In this document: positions 8,573 through 17,024 of the stretch, piece by piece
How positions within the stretch are numbered: position 1 is the first letter of the stretch
Layout of the letters: each line of letters starts with the position of its first letter
NCBI RefSeq assembly: GCF_046600715.1
Contig: NZ_JBJMAV010000001.1
Span: forward strand, 372,001-436,000
Reading direction: 5' to 3'
Length of the DNA: 64,000 nucleotides
Origin: Lysobacter_C viscosus
GTDB taxonomy: Bacteria > Pseudomonadota > Gammaproteobacteria > Xanthomonadales > Xanthomonadaceae
The notes under the pieces: generated by a model
The model's input: only the letters and a program-made list of their open reading frames with translations
The model's database searches: none
What the model was told of the DNA's origin: nothing
Translations under genes and position numbers: made by a program

Positions 8573-9163
8573 ATGCATGCCCTGCACGCAATGACCGACG
8601 ACCTGTTCGCCCCCGGCGTGGTGCAGCTGGTGGACGACGCCGAGGGCGGCATCCGCTACTGGCCGGCCGCCATCGATCCGGCACTCGCCCGGGACTGGTT
8701 CGACACCCTGCGGGCGGGCGCCGCCTGGACCCACCTGCAGCGGCCGATGTACGACCGCGTCGTCGACGTGCCGCGACTGCTGGCCAGCTACGCCGTCGAC
8801 GACCTGCCCGCGGAACTGCCACTGGCGGACCTGCTGGCGTGGGTGCAAGCGAGGGCGCCGGCGCCGTATTCGCGCATCGGCTTGAACCTGTATCGCGACG
8901 GCAACGACAGTGTCGCCATGCATGGCGACAAGCTGCACACCCTCCGGGCGGGCCACCCGATCACCCTGGTATCGCTGGGTGCGCCGCGGCGCATGCTGAT
9001 CCGGGCCCGAGCGGGGGCTCGAGGGACGCTGGCGGTCGACCTCGCCCCTGGCAGCATCCTGTCGATGAGCCACGCCTCGCAGTCCACCCACGAGCACGGC
9101 ATCCCCAAGACCCGCCGCCCCCAGGGCCCACGCCTCAGCGTGGTGTTCAGGGCCAGGGCGTAG
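8573..9163 (+). CDS. AlkB-family Fe(II)/2-oxoglutarate dioxygenase
   Basis: Predicted oxidative dealkylation enzyme that removes alkyl lesions from nucleic-acid bases. 196 residues from ATG 8573 (alternative ATG 8591). The jelly-roll iron site is visible: H117-x-D119 in MHGDKL and the distal H175 in EHGIPK, with GPRLSVVFR supplying the 2-oxoglutarate Arg; NLYRDGNDSV is the usual segment before the first His. The N-terminal DNA-grip lid is shorter than in E. coli AlkB, closer to ALKBH2/3-like bacterial proteins. It begins eight bases after dnaE2, so it probably belongs to the LexA2-controlled transcript. Substrate (DNA or RNA, lesion type) is not determinable here. Confidence 0.88.
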   Translation: MHALHAMTDDLFAPGVVQLVDDAEGGIRYWPAAIDPALARDWFDTLRAGAAWTHLQRPMYDRVVDVPRLLASYAVDDLPAELPLADLLAWVQARAPAPYSRIGLNLYRDGNDSVAMHGDKLHTLRAGHPITLVSLGAPRRMLIRARAGARGTLAVDLAPGSILSMSHASQSTHEHGIPKTRRPQGPRLSVVFRARA

Positions 9164-9174
9164 GAGGACACGGC

Positions 9175-9267
9175 ATGAAAGGGCGCGATGGTGCGCGCCA
9201 GCTGCAGACGGGGCGGGTCGGGAAACCTGCCTCGGCATCCGCGGGTGACCGGAGCCAGCTCCAGTAG
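9175..9267 (+). CDS. Possible 30-residue ORF with perfect Shine-Dalgarno
   Basis: AGGAGG (9162-9167) overlaps the stop codon of the AlkB-like gene and sits seven bases before ATG 9175. The frame runs 30 codons (MKGRDGARQLQ... ending DRSQLQ) to TAG. The peptide is hydrophilic, basic, has no signal sequence or Cys, and is not recognised. The ribosome site is among the best in the window, but the short low-complexity product could equally be a gene remnant. Confidence 0.3.
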   Translation: MKGRDGARQLQTGRVGKPASASAGDRSQLQ

Positions 9268-9277
9268 GGACTGGCTC
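9252..9277. repeat. Inverted repeat between convergent AlkB-like gene and MFS gene
   Basis: Arms GAGCCAG and CTGGCTC (7 bp perfect) around a 12-base loop, overlapping the stop codon of the minus-strand MFS gene. No T-tract follows on either strand, so it is at best a weak bidirectional terminator. Confidence 0.35.
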
Positions 9278-10607
9278 AGCGGGGCCAGCGCTGGTGCAGT
9301 TCATCGATGACGAAGCGGTGCGCGTGAAGCCCGTTCCCGGCATCGTGCTGGCGCAGGTGGGGATGGCCGTCGGGCAGGCCGGCGTGGTCATGCGCCAGCT
9401 GCTCCGGATCGTCCGACGGCCAGCTACGCCACGCCGCCAGCAGCCCCAACAGCGCCAGCGCGCCGAGCGCCGCGAGCGCGGCCTGCATCCCGTAGCGGGC
9501 GCCGAGGGCTCCCGCCAGCGGGTAAGCCAGCAGCCAGCACACGTGGGACAGGGAGAACTGCGCAGCGAACAGGAACGGCAGGTCCTCCGGCAGGGATGAT
9601 CGACGCAGCAGCCGCCCGCCCGGCGTCACCAGTCCGGCGTAGGCCATGCCGAGCACTGCCCAGCTCGCCAGCAGGACCGGCCACGTCACGCCCATTGGCG
9701 CGGTCCATAGCGCCGTTGTCGCGGCCAGCGACAGCACCATGGCGACGGCCGACAGCAGCATCACCCGGCGGTCGGACACGTGCTCGAGCAGCCGCGGAAG
9801 CAGCAGCGCGACCAGCATCGAGCCAGCACCGAACGCTGCAAGCGCCCATGCCACCTCGCGTTCGCTGCCGCCGAGCCCGTCGCGCACGATCACCACGGTG
9901 TTGACGAAGGCCATCGCGCCACCCGCCGCGGCCACCAGGTTCAGGGCCAGCAAGCCCCGCAACCGCGGCGTACGCAGGTAGATGCGCATGCCGCGGATGG
10001 CCCGCGCATAGGGGCTGCCGCTGCTGCGTACCGCCGACGCGACCGGAAAGGCGGCGCTGACCACCAGCAACGCCGAGACTACGAAGCCGGCCGACGTCCC
10101 GGCGAACAGGCCGTGGAAACTGATCACGGTCAGCAGCGCGGCGGCGATTGCAGGGCTCAGCAGGCTTTCCAGGTCATAGGCCAGGCGCGACAGGGACAGC
10201 GCGCGCGTGTAGTCGCGTTCGTCGGCGAGCAACTCGGGAATGATCGACTGGAAAAGCGGCGTAAAGCCGGCCGAGGCCGATTGCAGCACTCCGATGACCA
10301 GGTAGACCTGCCACAGCTCGCTGACAAAGGGCAGCGTCAGCGCGGCCCCGGCGCGGACAAGGTCCAGCGCGACCAGTGCCCGCTTGCGCCACCGGGGCGG
10401 GACCAGCGCGGCCGATACCGGGGCCAGCGCCACGTAGACCGCCATCTTGATCGCCAGCGCCGTCCCCAGCACCTCACCGGCGCGGTCGCCGGCCAGGTCG
10501 TAGGCCAGCAGTGCCAGTGCGACCGTTGCCAGTCCGGTACCCAGCAATGCCACCACCTGAGCGGCAAACAGATGGCGGAACCCTCGGTGGCGCAGGATCG
10601 CGAGCAT
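9276..10607 (-). CDS. MFS transporter with His-rich C-terminal tail, metal locus
   Basis: Inner-membrane major-facilitator protein of 443 residues with about twelve hydrophobic segments and no unusual insertions; begins LAILRHRGFRHLFAAQ, like metal-locus and enterobactin-exporter-like MFS proteins. The last 45 residues form a hydrophilic tail holding eight His (for example HDHAGLPDGHPH), suggesting metal binding in the cytoplasm or periplasm. The ATG is six bases after the czcA stop, so it is the last gene of the czc operon. A role in moving or sensing the same metal is inferred from position; the substrate is unknown. Confidence 0.85.
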   Translation of the reverse strand: MLAILRHRGFRHLFAAQVVALLGTGLATVALALLAYDLAGDRAGEVLGTALAIKMAVYVALAPVSAALVPPRWRKRALVALDLVRAGAALTLPFVSELWQVYLVIGVLQSASAGFTPLFQSIIPELLADERDYTRALSLSRLAYDLESLLSPAIAAALLTVISFHGLFAGTSAGFVVSALLVVSAAFPVASAVRSSGSPYARAIRGMRIYLRTPRLRGLLALNLVAAAGGAMAFVNTVVIVRDGLGGSEREVAWALAAFGAGSMLVALLLPRLLEHVSDRRVMLLSAVAMVLSLAATTALWTAPMGVTWPVLLASWAVLGMAYAGLVTPGGRLLRRSSLPEDLPFLFAAQFSLSHVCWLLAYPLAGALGARYGMQAALAALGALALLGLLAAWRSWPSDDPEQLAHDHAGLPDGHPHLRQHDAGNGLHAHRFVIDELHQRWPR

Positions 10608-10613
10608 CGTCGG

Positions 10614-13600
10614 TCAGCCCACCGTCCCGCCACGGGCCAGGGACGCGGCACCGTCGCCGGGGTGCCGGCCGTGCGCGCGCCGGCGGCCCAACTCGCCGAA
10701 GCGCAGGTAGAGCGCCGGCAGCACCAGCATGTTCAGAACGGTGGAGCTCAGCAGGCCCGCCAGGATCACGATGGCCATGGGCGCCTGGATCTCGCTGCCC
10801 GGTTCCCCCGCCGACAGCGCCAGCGGCACCAGGGCCAGGGCGGTGGCCAGGGCGGTCATCGCGATCGGCACCAGGCGCTCTTCCGCGCCCCTGCGCACGC
10901 GCTCGATCGGGTCGTCGATGCCTTCGTCGCGCGCGAGGTGGTGGATGTGCGAGATCAGCATCACGCCGTTGCGCGTGGCGATGCCGAACAGGGTGATGAA
11001 CCCGATGATGGAGGCGATCGTCAGGATCCCACCGGACAACCACACGCCCGCCACGCCACCGAGCAGGGCCAGCGGCAGGTTGAGCATCACCAGCAGCGCG
11101 TCCCGGGTGCTGGAGAAGGCCAGGTACAACAGCAGGAAGATGCCGACGACCACGCCGCTGCCGAGCAGCAGCAGCGTGCGCGAGGCGGCCGCGGCACTCT
11201 CGAACTGGCCGCCGTACTCGACGTGGTAGCCGGCCGGGAGGCTGATGTTCTGTTCGATCCGTTGACGCGCATCGTCTACCACGCCGGTCAGATCGCGCCC
11301 CGCCACATTGGCCATCACCACGATGCGCCGCTGCACGTTCTCGCGGCCGATCTGGTTGGGGCCGCGGCTGCGCTCCACGCGGGCCAGGGCCGACAGCGGG
11401 ACGCGTGCGCCCTCCGGTGTTGCGACCTGCAGGGCCTGCATGGTCTCGACGCTGTGGCGTGCCGAGTCCGGCATGCGCACCACGACGTCGATGCTGGCAT
11501 CGCCTTCCAGCACGCGCGAGACGGTGCTGCCGAAGAAGGCCGCTTCGATCACGTGGCTGGCCTCGCGCACGCTCATGCCGTATCGGGCCAGTGCGCCGCG
11601 GTCGAAGCTGACGGTCACGAAGGGCAGTTCGGATTGCTGCTCTAGGTTCACGTCGACCGCACCCGGCACCGCCTTGACCTGGTCCTCGACCTGCTGGCCC
11701 AGCCGGCGCAGTTCGTAGAGGTCCTTGCCGAACAGCTTGATCGCGATGTTGGCGCGGGTGCCCGAAAGCATGTGGTCGATCCGGTGGGATATGGGTTGTC
11801 CGATAACCACCTGCGCGCCGGCGATACCGGAGAACTCGCCGCGCAGGTGCGCCAGCAGGGCCTCCTTGCTGCGCTCGGCCATCGCCAGCGTGACCTCGAT
11901 CTCGGAGGCGTAGATCTCCTGCGCGTGGGGGTCGAGTTCGGCGCGTCCGGTGCGTCGACCGGTTGCGACGACCTCGGGCTGCGCGAGCAGGATCTTCTCC
12001 ACACGGCCCGCCAGCGCATCGGACTGGTCCAGCGAGGTGCCCGGCAGGGTGGTCACGTTGACCGTCAGGCTGCCTTCGTTGAAGTCCGGCAGGAACGCGC
12101 GGCCGGCACCCAACAGCGCGACCAGCGTCAGCACCGTGCCGACCACCGAAGCGATGCCGATGGCGCGCCAGCGCGACACGGTGGCGTCGAACAGCGGCCG
12201 GTAGCGGGCCTTGAACCAGCGCGACAGGGCCGACTCGCGGGCCTCGCGCACGATCTTCGAACGCGGCAACAGCAGGCTGCACAGCACCGGCGTCACGGTG
12301 ACCGCGACGGCGAGCGACGCCAGCAGCGACACCACGTAGGCGAACCCCAACGGCTGCATCAGCCGGCCTTCCACCCCGCTCAGGAAGAAGATCGGCAGGA
12401 ACACCAGCACGATGATGATGGTGGCGAACACCACCGAGCCCTGGATCTCGCGGGTGGCTGCGAACACCAGGTCCAGCACGCCGCGCCGTCGGGACTCTGG
12501 CAGCACCGCGTTCTCGCGCAGCCGGCGCACGGTGTTCTCGACCACGATGATGGCGTCGTCCACCAGCGCGCCCAGAGCAATCGCCATGCCGCCAAGCGTC
12601 ATGGTGTTGATGCCGATCCCGGCGGCCTTCATCGCCAGCACCGCCACCACCAGCGAGAGCGGGATCGCCAGCAGGGTGATTCCGGTCGCGCGTACGCTGA
12701 GCAGGAATGCGAACACGATCGCGACCACCAGCAGCATGCCTTCGACGATCGCGCGCCCCAGGTTGCCGATCCCGACCTCGATGAAGTCCGCCTGCCGGAA
12801 CAGGTTGGCGCTGATCGTCATGCCGGCCGGCAACGTGGTCTGGATGTCGTCCAGCACGCGGTCGAGCTCGCCCGTCAGCGCCAGGGTGTTGGCACCGGGC
12901 TGCTTCTGGATGCCGATGACGACCGCAGGCTCCCCGTTGAAGGCCGCCGTGCCGCGCGTGGGTGCCGCGCCGACCCGAACCTCGGCCACGTCCCGCACGA
13001 GCACCGGGCGGTCGCCACGGCGTGTGATGAAGACCTCACCGAGGTCCGCCGGCTCGAGGACGCGGCCGCGACCGTGGATCAGGAACTCCTGCGCGTTCTC
13101 GACGTAGAACCCCGCGGACGTGTTCTCGTTGCTCTGGCCCACCGCGTCCATCAGCTGGTCCAGGGTGACGTCGAAGGCGGCCATGCGCAGCGGGTCGGCC
13201 ACCACCTGGAACTGGCGGGTGTCGCCGCCATTGGGGATGACCTCGGCCACGCCAGGCACCGCGAGCAGGCGTCGACGCAGTACCCAGTCGGCCGCCGTCT
13301 TCAGCTCCATCGGCGAGTGCCGGTCGGAGTGCAGGGCGATGAACATGATCTCGCCCATGATCGAGGTGATCGGGGCGAGCGTGGGCTCGGGCAGGTCCGG
13401 CGGCAATTGGCCGCGCACGGTCGCGATGCGCTCGGCCACGATCTGGCGCGCCTGGTAGACGTCGGTGCCCCAGTCGAACTCCACGGTGACCACGCCGATG
13501 CCGATGCTGCTGTTGGAGCGCACGCGGCGCACGCCGGGGGCCCCGTTGAGCGCGGTTTCCAGTGGGAAGGCGATCAGTGTCTCGACCTCCTCCGGTGCCA

Positions 13601-13766
13601 TGCCATGCGCCTCGGCCACCACGGTCACCGACGGGGCGGTGAGGTCGGGGAACACGTCCACCGGCATGCGCTGGGCTTCGATCGCGCCCCAGAACAGCAG
13701 CAACAGTCCGCCGAACAGCACGAACAGGCGGTTGCGAAGGGACCAGCCGATCAGCTTCTCGATCAT
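10614..13766 (-). CDS. czcA: Heavy-metal RND efflux pump, CzcA/CusA family
   Basis: Inner-membrane proton-driven pump of a tripartite cation exporter. 1050 residues, start ATG 13766 chosen because MIEKLIGWSLRNR is the usual N-terminus; the frame continues upstream into czcB. Twelve membrane helices and two large periplasmic loops are evident. In TM4 the motif GALVDDAIIVVEN gives D403-D404 and E410, the Asp/Glu spacing of HME-RND pumps. Ion choice (Zn/Co/Cd versus Cu/Ag) cannot be fixed: the three CusA methionines were not located with certainty. It lies ten bases after czcB and six before the MFS gene, clearly one operon. Confidence 0.93.
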   Translation of the reverse strand: MIEKLIGWSLRNRLFVLFGGLLLLFWGAIEAQRMPVDVFPDLTAPSVTVVAEAHGMAPEEVETLIAFPLETALNGAPGVRRVRSNSSIGIGVVTVEFDWGTDVYQARQIVAERIATVRGQLPPDLPEPTLAPITSIMGEIMFIALHSDRHSPMELKTAADWVLRRRLLAVPGVAEVIPNGGDTRQFQVVADPLRMAAFDVTLDQLMDAVGQSNENTSAGFYVENAQEFLIHGRGRVLEPADLGEVFITRRGDRPVLVRDVAEVRVGAAPTRGTAAFNGEPAVVIGIQKQPGANTLALTGELDRVLDDIQTTLPAGMTISANLFRQADFIEVGIGNLGRAIVEGMLLVVAIVFAFLLSVRATGITLLAIPLSLVVAVLAMKAAGIGINTMTLGGMAIALGALVDDAIIVVENTVRRLRENAVLPESRRRGVLDLVFAATREIQGSVVFATIIIVLVFLPIFFLSGVEGRLMQPLGFAYVVSLLASLAVAVTVTPVLCSLLLPRSKIVREARESALSRWFKARYRPLFDATVSRWRAIGIASVVGTVLTLVALLGAGRAFLPDFNEGSLTVNVTTLPGTSLDQSDALAGRVEKILLAQPEVVATGRRTGRAELDPHAQEIYASEIEVTLAMAERSKEALLAHLRGEFSGIAGAQVVIGQPISHRIDHMLSGTRANIAIKLFGKDLYELRRLGQQVEDQVKAVPGAVDVNLEQQSELPFVTVSFDRGALARYGMSVREASHVIEAAFFGSTVSRVLEGDASIDVVVRMPDSARHSVETMQALQVATPEGARVPLSALARVERSRGPNQIGRENVQRRIVVMANVAGRDLTGVVDDARQRIEQNISLPAGYHVEYGGQFESAAAASRTLLLLGSGVVVGIFLLLYLAFSSTRDALLVMLNLPLALLGGVAGVWLSGGILTIASIIGFITLFGIATRNGVMLISHIHHLARDEGIDDPIERVRRGAEERLVPIAMTALATALALVPLALSAGEPGSEIQAPMAIVILAGLLSSTVLNMLVLPALYLRFGELGRRRAHGRHPGDGAASLARGGTVG

Positions 13767-13776
13767 TCCGGCGCCC

Positions 13777-15327
13777 TCAGTGCGCGTGGCCGTGGCCCAT
13801 GGCTTCCGGCGTCGCTGCCGCCAGCCGGACCTGCATCGCGCCACGGCTGACCACGCGATCACCCGCCCGCAGGCCTTCCAGCACCTCGAAGCGGTCGCCG
13901 TCGCGCAGGCCGAGCCGGACCGGGACGCGCGAGAACGACTCGCCACCCCGCATCACGTAGACGACCCGCTGGCCGCCGTCGTCGATGACGGCTTCGGCTG
14001 GCACGCTCAGGCCCGTGCGCGTGCCGCCGGTGAACACCCGCGCCTGCACGTTCTGGTTGAGCGCGATGCGCGGATCAGGGTCCGTCATCGCCAGGATCAC
14101 CGGCACGCTCCGGCTCTCGGGGTCGATCATGGCGCCGACGCCGACCAGCCGGCCGTTGTCGCCGACGCGGATTTCCACCGGCGCGTCCAGTCCGGGCAAG
14201 TCGAACGCGGCACCGGTGGGTTCCTGCAGCCGCGCGGCGTCGGCCTCGGCCACGTGCGCCTCCAGCCACAGTTCGCTGCGGTCCACGATGTGGAACAGCA
14301 GGTCGCCTTCCTGCACCGCGGCGCCGTTGGTGATCGGCGCCAGCGCGAGCATCCCGCCCACCGGCGACTTGAGTGCGATGCCGCCGCTGCCCCCGCCCAG
14401 TTGCGAGACCCGATCCTGCGCCGCCCGCAGCTGAGCCTGCGCGACCTGGCCCGCGCTTCGCGCCTCCTGCAGCCGCCGTTGCGATACCGCCTGCTGGGCG
14501 TACAGGCGGTCCATGCGTGCCGCATCGGCCTGGGCGAGGGCGGCCTGGCTGCGCGCGGTGGCCAGGTCTGCCTGCAGGGAGGCGACGTCGGTGCCACTGC
14601 CCAGGCGCGGCACCAGCATCGCCAGCGTCTGCCCGCGCACGATCGGGTCGCCGAGCGTGGGGAAGTCCCCGCTGGCGCGCACGGTCCCGGCCATGGTGGC
14701 CACCACTTCGGCGGCGCCGTTGGCCGGCGGACGAATGGTCGCCGGGGCACTCACTGATTCGCGCAGGGCATGCGGCTGCACCGGCTCAAGCGCGAAGCCC
14801 GTGGTCCATTGCTGCTCCTTGAAGAAGCCGATCTCTCCTTCGACCGTGCCCGGCGCCGGGCCGGCCTCCAGCGCTGCCGCGGCATCGCCATGCACCACGA
14901 CCTCCCCGAGGTCATGGCGCGCTTCCAGGCCGGGCGCCGCGATGACGAAGGTGAGGTTGCGCCGGCCGGTGGCGCGCGGCACCACGGTGGGCGCGAAGAT
15001 GCCGGGCGCGCGCGGCGCGCTGACGCGGAAGCGCTCGGTGGGCGCGTTGCCGCCGGACAGGATCACGTCGACCGTTCCGGCGTCCACCGGCGTGTAGTCC
15101 GACAGCCGGGTGAAGTGCGCCACGAACGTCGACTTGGCGCCCGCGACCAGCGGGTCGAACTCGACGAACAACTCGGTCCGTGGCGTGAAATGGGTGTAGA
15201 CCTGCGCCTGCGCTTCGGGCGCCGCGTTGCCGCGCGTGCGGTCGCAGCCTGCCAGGGCGAGGGCGACCAGGGCGGCAGGCAACAGGCGGTTGCGGAGCGT
15301 GGCGAGCGAAATCGAAAGGCGGCGCAT
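13777..15327 (-). CDS. czcB: Periplasmic adaptor of metal efflux system, CzcB-like, extended N-terminus
   Basis: Membrane-fusion lipoprotein linking the CzcA pump to the CzcC outer-membrane channel. 516 residues; lipobox LALAGC with lipidated C28. Residues about 45-190 form an extra beta-rich domain before the usual hairpin; it opens with TELFVEFDPLVAG and is found in a subset of HME adaptors, where a metal-delivery role is suspected. Then come barrel-sandwich halves, an Ala/Gln-rich coiled coil (about 255-310) and the beta barrel. The C-terminus ends GHGHAH. An 11-bp hairpin separates it from the small His-rich lipoprotein gene upstream. Confidence 0.92.
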   Translation of the reverse strand: MRRLSISLATLRNRLLPAALVALALAGCDRTRGNAAPEAQAQVYTHFTPRTELFVEFDPLVAGAKSTFVAHFTRLSDYTPVDAGTVDVILSGGNAPTERFRVSAPRAPGIFAPTVVPRATGRRNLTFVIAAPGLEARHDLGEVVVHGDAAAALEAGPAPGTVEGEIGFFKEQQWTTGFALEPVQPHALRESVSAPATIRPPANGAAEVVATMAGTVRASGDFPTLGDPIVRGQTLAMLVPRLGSGTDVASLQADLATARSQAALAQADAARMDRLYAQQAVSQRRLQEARSAGQVAQAQLRAAQDRVSQLGGGSGGIALKSPVGGMLALAPITNGAAVQEGDLLFHIVDRSELWLEAHVAEADAARLQEPTGAAFDLPGLDAPVEIRVGDNGRLVGVGAMIDPESRSVPVILAMTDPDPRIALNQNVQARVFTGGTRTGLSVPAEAVIDDGGQRVVYVMRGGESFSRVPVRLGLRDGDRFEVLEGLRAGDRVVSRGAMQVRLAAATPEAMGHGHAH

Positions 15328-15355
15328 GGCGGTTCCGTGGTCAATCGGGGGGAGC

Positions 15356-15380
15356 GTCCCGCCCGGCGTCCGGGCGGGAC
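15356..15380. repeat. Perfect 11-bp hairpin inside the czc operon
   Basis: GTCCCGCCCGG, loop CGT, CCGGGCGGGAC, in the gap between the His-rich lipoprotein and czcB on the minus strand. Very stable; with no T-run it is unlikely to terminate by itself. It may protect the upstream mRNA from 3' exonucleases and so set different amounts of the small lipoprotein and the pump. Confidence 0.6.
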
Positions 15381-15387
15381 AGGTGGA

Positions 15388-15681
15388 TCAATGGCTGTGG
15401 TCGGCGTCGTCGCCGTGCGGGTGGTCGCCTTCTTCCTCGGCGTGGTCCGCACCGGTGGGGTGGCTGCCGTCGGCGTTGTGCGCGTGGTCGTCCTCGCCCG
15501 CGTCGTCGGCCGCGATGGCCACCGGGGCTTCGTCGCCGTAGATGGCTTCGGTCTGGGCCGCGGCATCTGCGGTGGCCGAGGCATCAGCCTGCGGCGTGGC
15601 GTCGGCCGGTGTGGTGTCGCTGCTGCATGCCGCCAACAGCAGTGCGGCTGCGATGGCGGTGGCGGTGATGCTGGTCTTCAT
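15388..15681 (-). CDS. Small His/Asp-rich lipoprotein in czc operon
   Basis: 97 residues from ATG 15681, which has AAGGAG five bases upstream overlapping the czcC stop; a GTG two codons earlier is less likely. A lipoprotein signal ends LLAAC with C19 lipidated. The rest is low-complexity Ala/Asp/Glu with a C-terminal third of eight His in DH, HAH, DHPH and DHSH pairs, a typical flexible metal-chelating tail. No fold or known family is recognised. Its place between czcC and czcB, on the outer or inner periplasmic membrane face, suggests it captures or buffers the exported metal. Function inferred from composition and context only. Confidence 0.75.
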   Translation of the reverse strand: MKTSITATAIAAALLLAACSSDTTPADATPQADASATADAAAQTEAIYGDEAPVAIAADDAGEDDHAHNADGSHPTGADHAEEEGDHPHGDDADHSH

Positions 15682-15683
15682 GG

Positions 15684-16940
15684 TCACTCCTTCAGTGGGG
15701 CGGGGCTGGATGAATCGGTATCGATCGGGCTGAGCAACTGGAGTTCAAGCAACGCGTCAAGCGCGCGCGACTGCTGCTCGATCGCCTGCTGGACGACATC
15801 GGTTTCGGCCCGATGGGCGTCGAGCAGGCCGACGAGATCGAGCTCGCCTTCGGCGAAGCTGGAACGGGCGATTGCAGTGAGGCGCGCGGCCTCGGGCACC
15901 GCGGACTCGAACAGCGTGCGTGCCGATGCGGACAACTGGCGTGCCTCGTCCAGTGCGGCCGTGCGGCGACTGCGCGTCTGCAGCAGTGCCCGCTGGTAGC
16001 GTGCCTCGGCCATCCCGGATTCGGCGGCCGCGCGCGCACGATCGGCCTGGTTGCGGTCGAACAGCGGCAGCGGCAGGCCCAACTCCAGGATCATCACGTT
16101 GTCGCTGAAGCCGGCATCCTGGACGCGCTTGGTGCCCACGCCGACGCTGAGCGGCAGGGCGAGCCGGCTTTCCGCCCGTGCCTGGGCTGCGGCCTCTTCC
16201 CGCCGTGCCTGGAGCACCGCCAGTTCGGCGGAGTCCTCGTCATCGGACGGCGCCGGGAGGGCAGGCAATGGCGGCACGGGGTCGAGCTCAGCGGTCAGCG
16301 CCGCTTCGCCGACCCAGCCGGCCAGGCGGGCGCGTGCGACGCGGGCTTCGGTATCAGCCAGCGCCGCTTCCGCCCCGGCCTGGGTGCTGGCCTGGGCGAT
16401 GCGGCGACTTTCGTAGCCGGAGAGGTCACCGGCTTGCTGGCGTTTGCCGGCTACGCGGGCCAGTTCCTGAAGGCCGGCGCTGGCCCGCTGTCTGGCGTCC
16501 CTGAGGCGTTGGGTAGCCACGACCCTTGAGTAGGCGCGCAGCACCTCGGCTCGCAGTCGTGCGCGCTCGTACCGGGCGGCCGTCTCCGCCGCACGCACGC
16601 CCAGTTCGGCCGCGTCGATGCGCAGGCCGCGACGGCCGCCCAGTTCGATCTCCTGCGACAGCACCACGGTGGTCTCGCGTGCGTCGCCGCCGGGCGAGCC
16701 GCCGTTGCCGCGTTCCTCCGACAGCGCCAGCTCGGGGTTGGCCCAGGTGCGTGCTGCCAGGACTTCGCTGCGTGCAAGATCCACGCTGGAATCCAGTTCC
16801 TTCCGGACATGGGCTTGGGACAAAGCAAGCGCGACCGCATCATCAGCGGTCATGCGCTGCTGGGCGTGGCCGGACAACGCCCAGCACGCGAGCGACAACG
16901 CCAACAGGCGCCGCGCCTTGCAACGATGTGGATACAACAC
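15684..16940 (-). CDS. czcC: Outer-membrane channel protein, CzcC/TolC family
   Basis: Trimeric outer-membrane factor through which the CzcBA pump discharges metal. The start is taken as GTG 16940, giving 418 residues with a signal peptide (RRLLALSLACWALSGHAQQ) and a GGAG eight bases upstream; an ATG at 17006 is open but would bury the signal sequence. Two OEP repeats are visible, each a pair of long Ala/Glu/Arg-rich helices (about 30-215 and 225-410), with the conserved ANPELALS and SQEIELGGRR segments. First enzyme-size gene of the pump operon; its stop overlaps the ribosome site of the His-rich lipoprotein. Confidence 0.9.
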   Translation of the reverse strand: MLYPHRCKARRLLALSLACWALSGHAQQRMTADDAVALALSQAHVRKELDSSVDLARSEVLAARTWANPELALSEERGNGGSPGGDARETTVVLSQEIELGGRRGLRIDAAELGVRAAETAARYERARLRAEVLRAYSRVVATQRLRDARQRASAGLQELARVAGKRQQAGDLSGYESRRIAQASTQAGAEAALADTEARVARARLAGWVGEAALTAELDPVPPLPALPAPSDDEDSAELAVLQARREEAAAQARAESRLALPLSVGVGTKRVQDAGFSDNVMILELGLPLPLFDRNQADRARAAAESGMAEARYQRALLQTRSRRTAALDEARQLSASARTLFESAVPEAARLTAIARSSFAEGELDLVGLLDAHRAETDVVQQAIEQQSRALDALLELQLLSPIDTDSSSPAPLKE

Positions 16941-17024
16941 GGGCGAATCTCCGTCCGGATCGGGCTGGCAATCACGCAGGCACGGCCGCGGTGCGGCCGG
17001 GATCACCGGTCAGGTGATAGGCGG

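Noticed and set aside
4134..8822. A 1562-codon open frame on the minus strand opposite imuB and dnaE2
   Set aside because: It has no recognisable domain and a composition of Arg, Ala, Gly, His and Val expected from the antisense of GC-rich coding sequence; the plus strand holds clear polymerase motifs.
11772..13850. A 692-codon plus-strand frame opposite czcA
   Set aside because: Extreme Gln/His/Arg bias and no motif; shadow of the RND pump gene.
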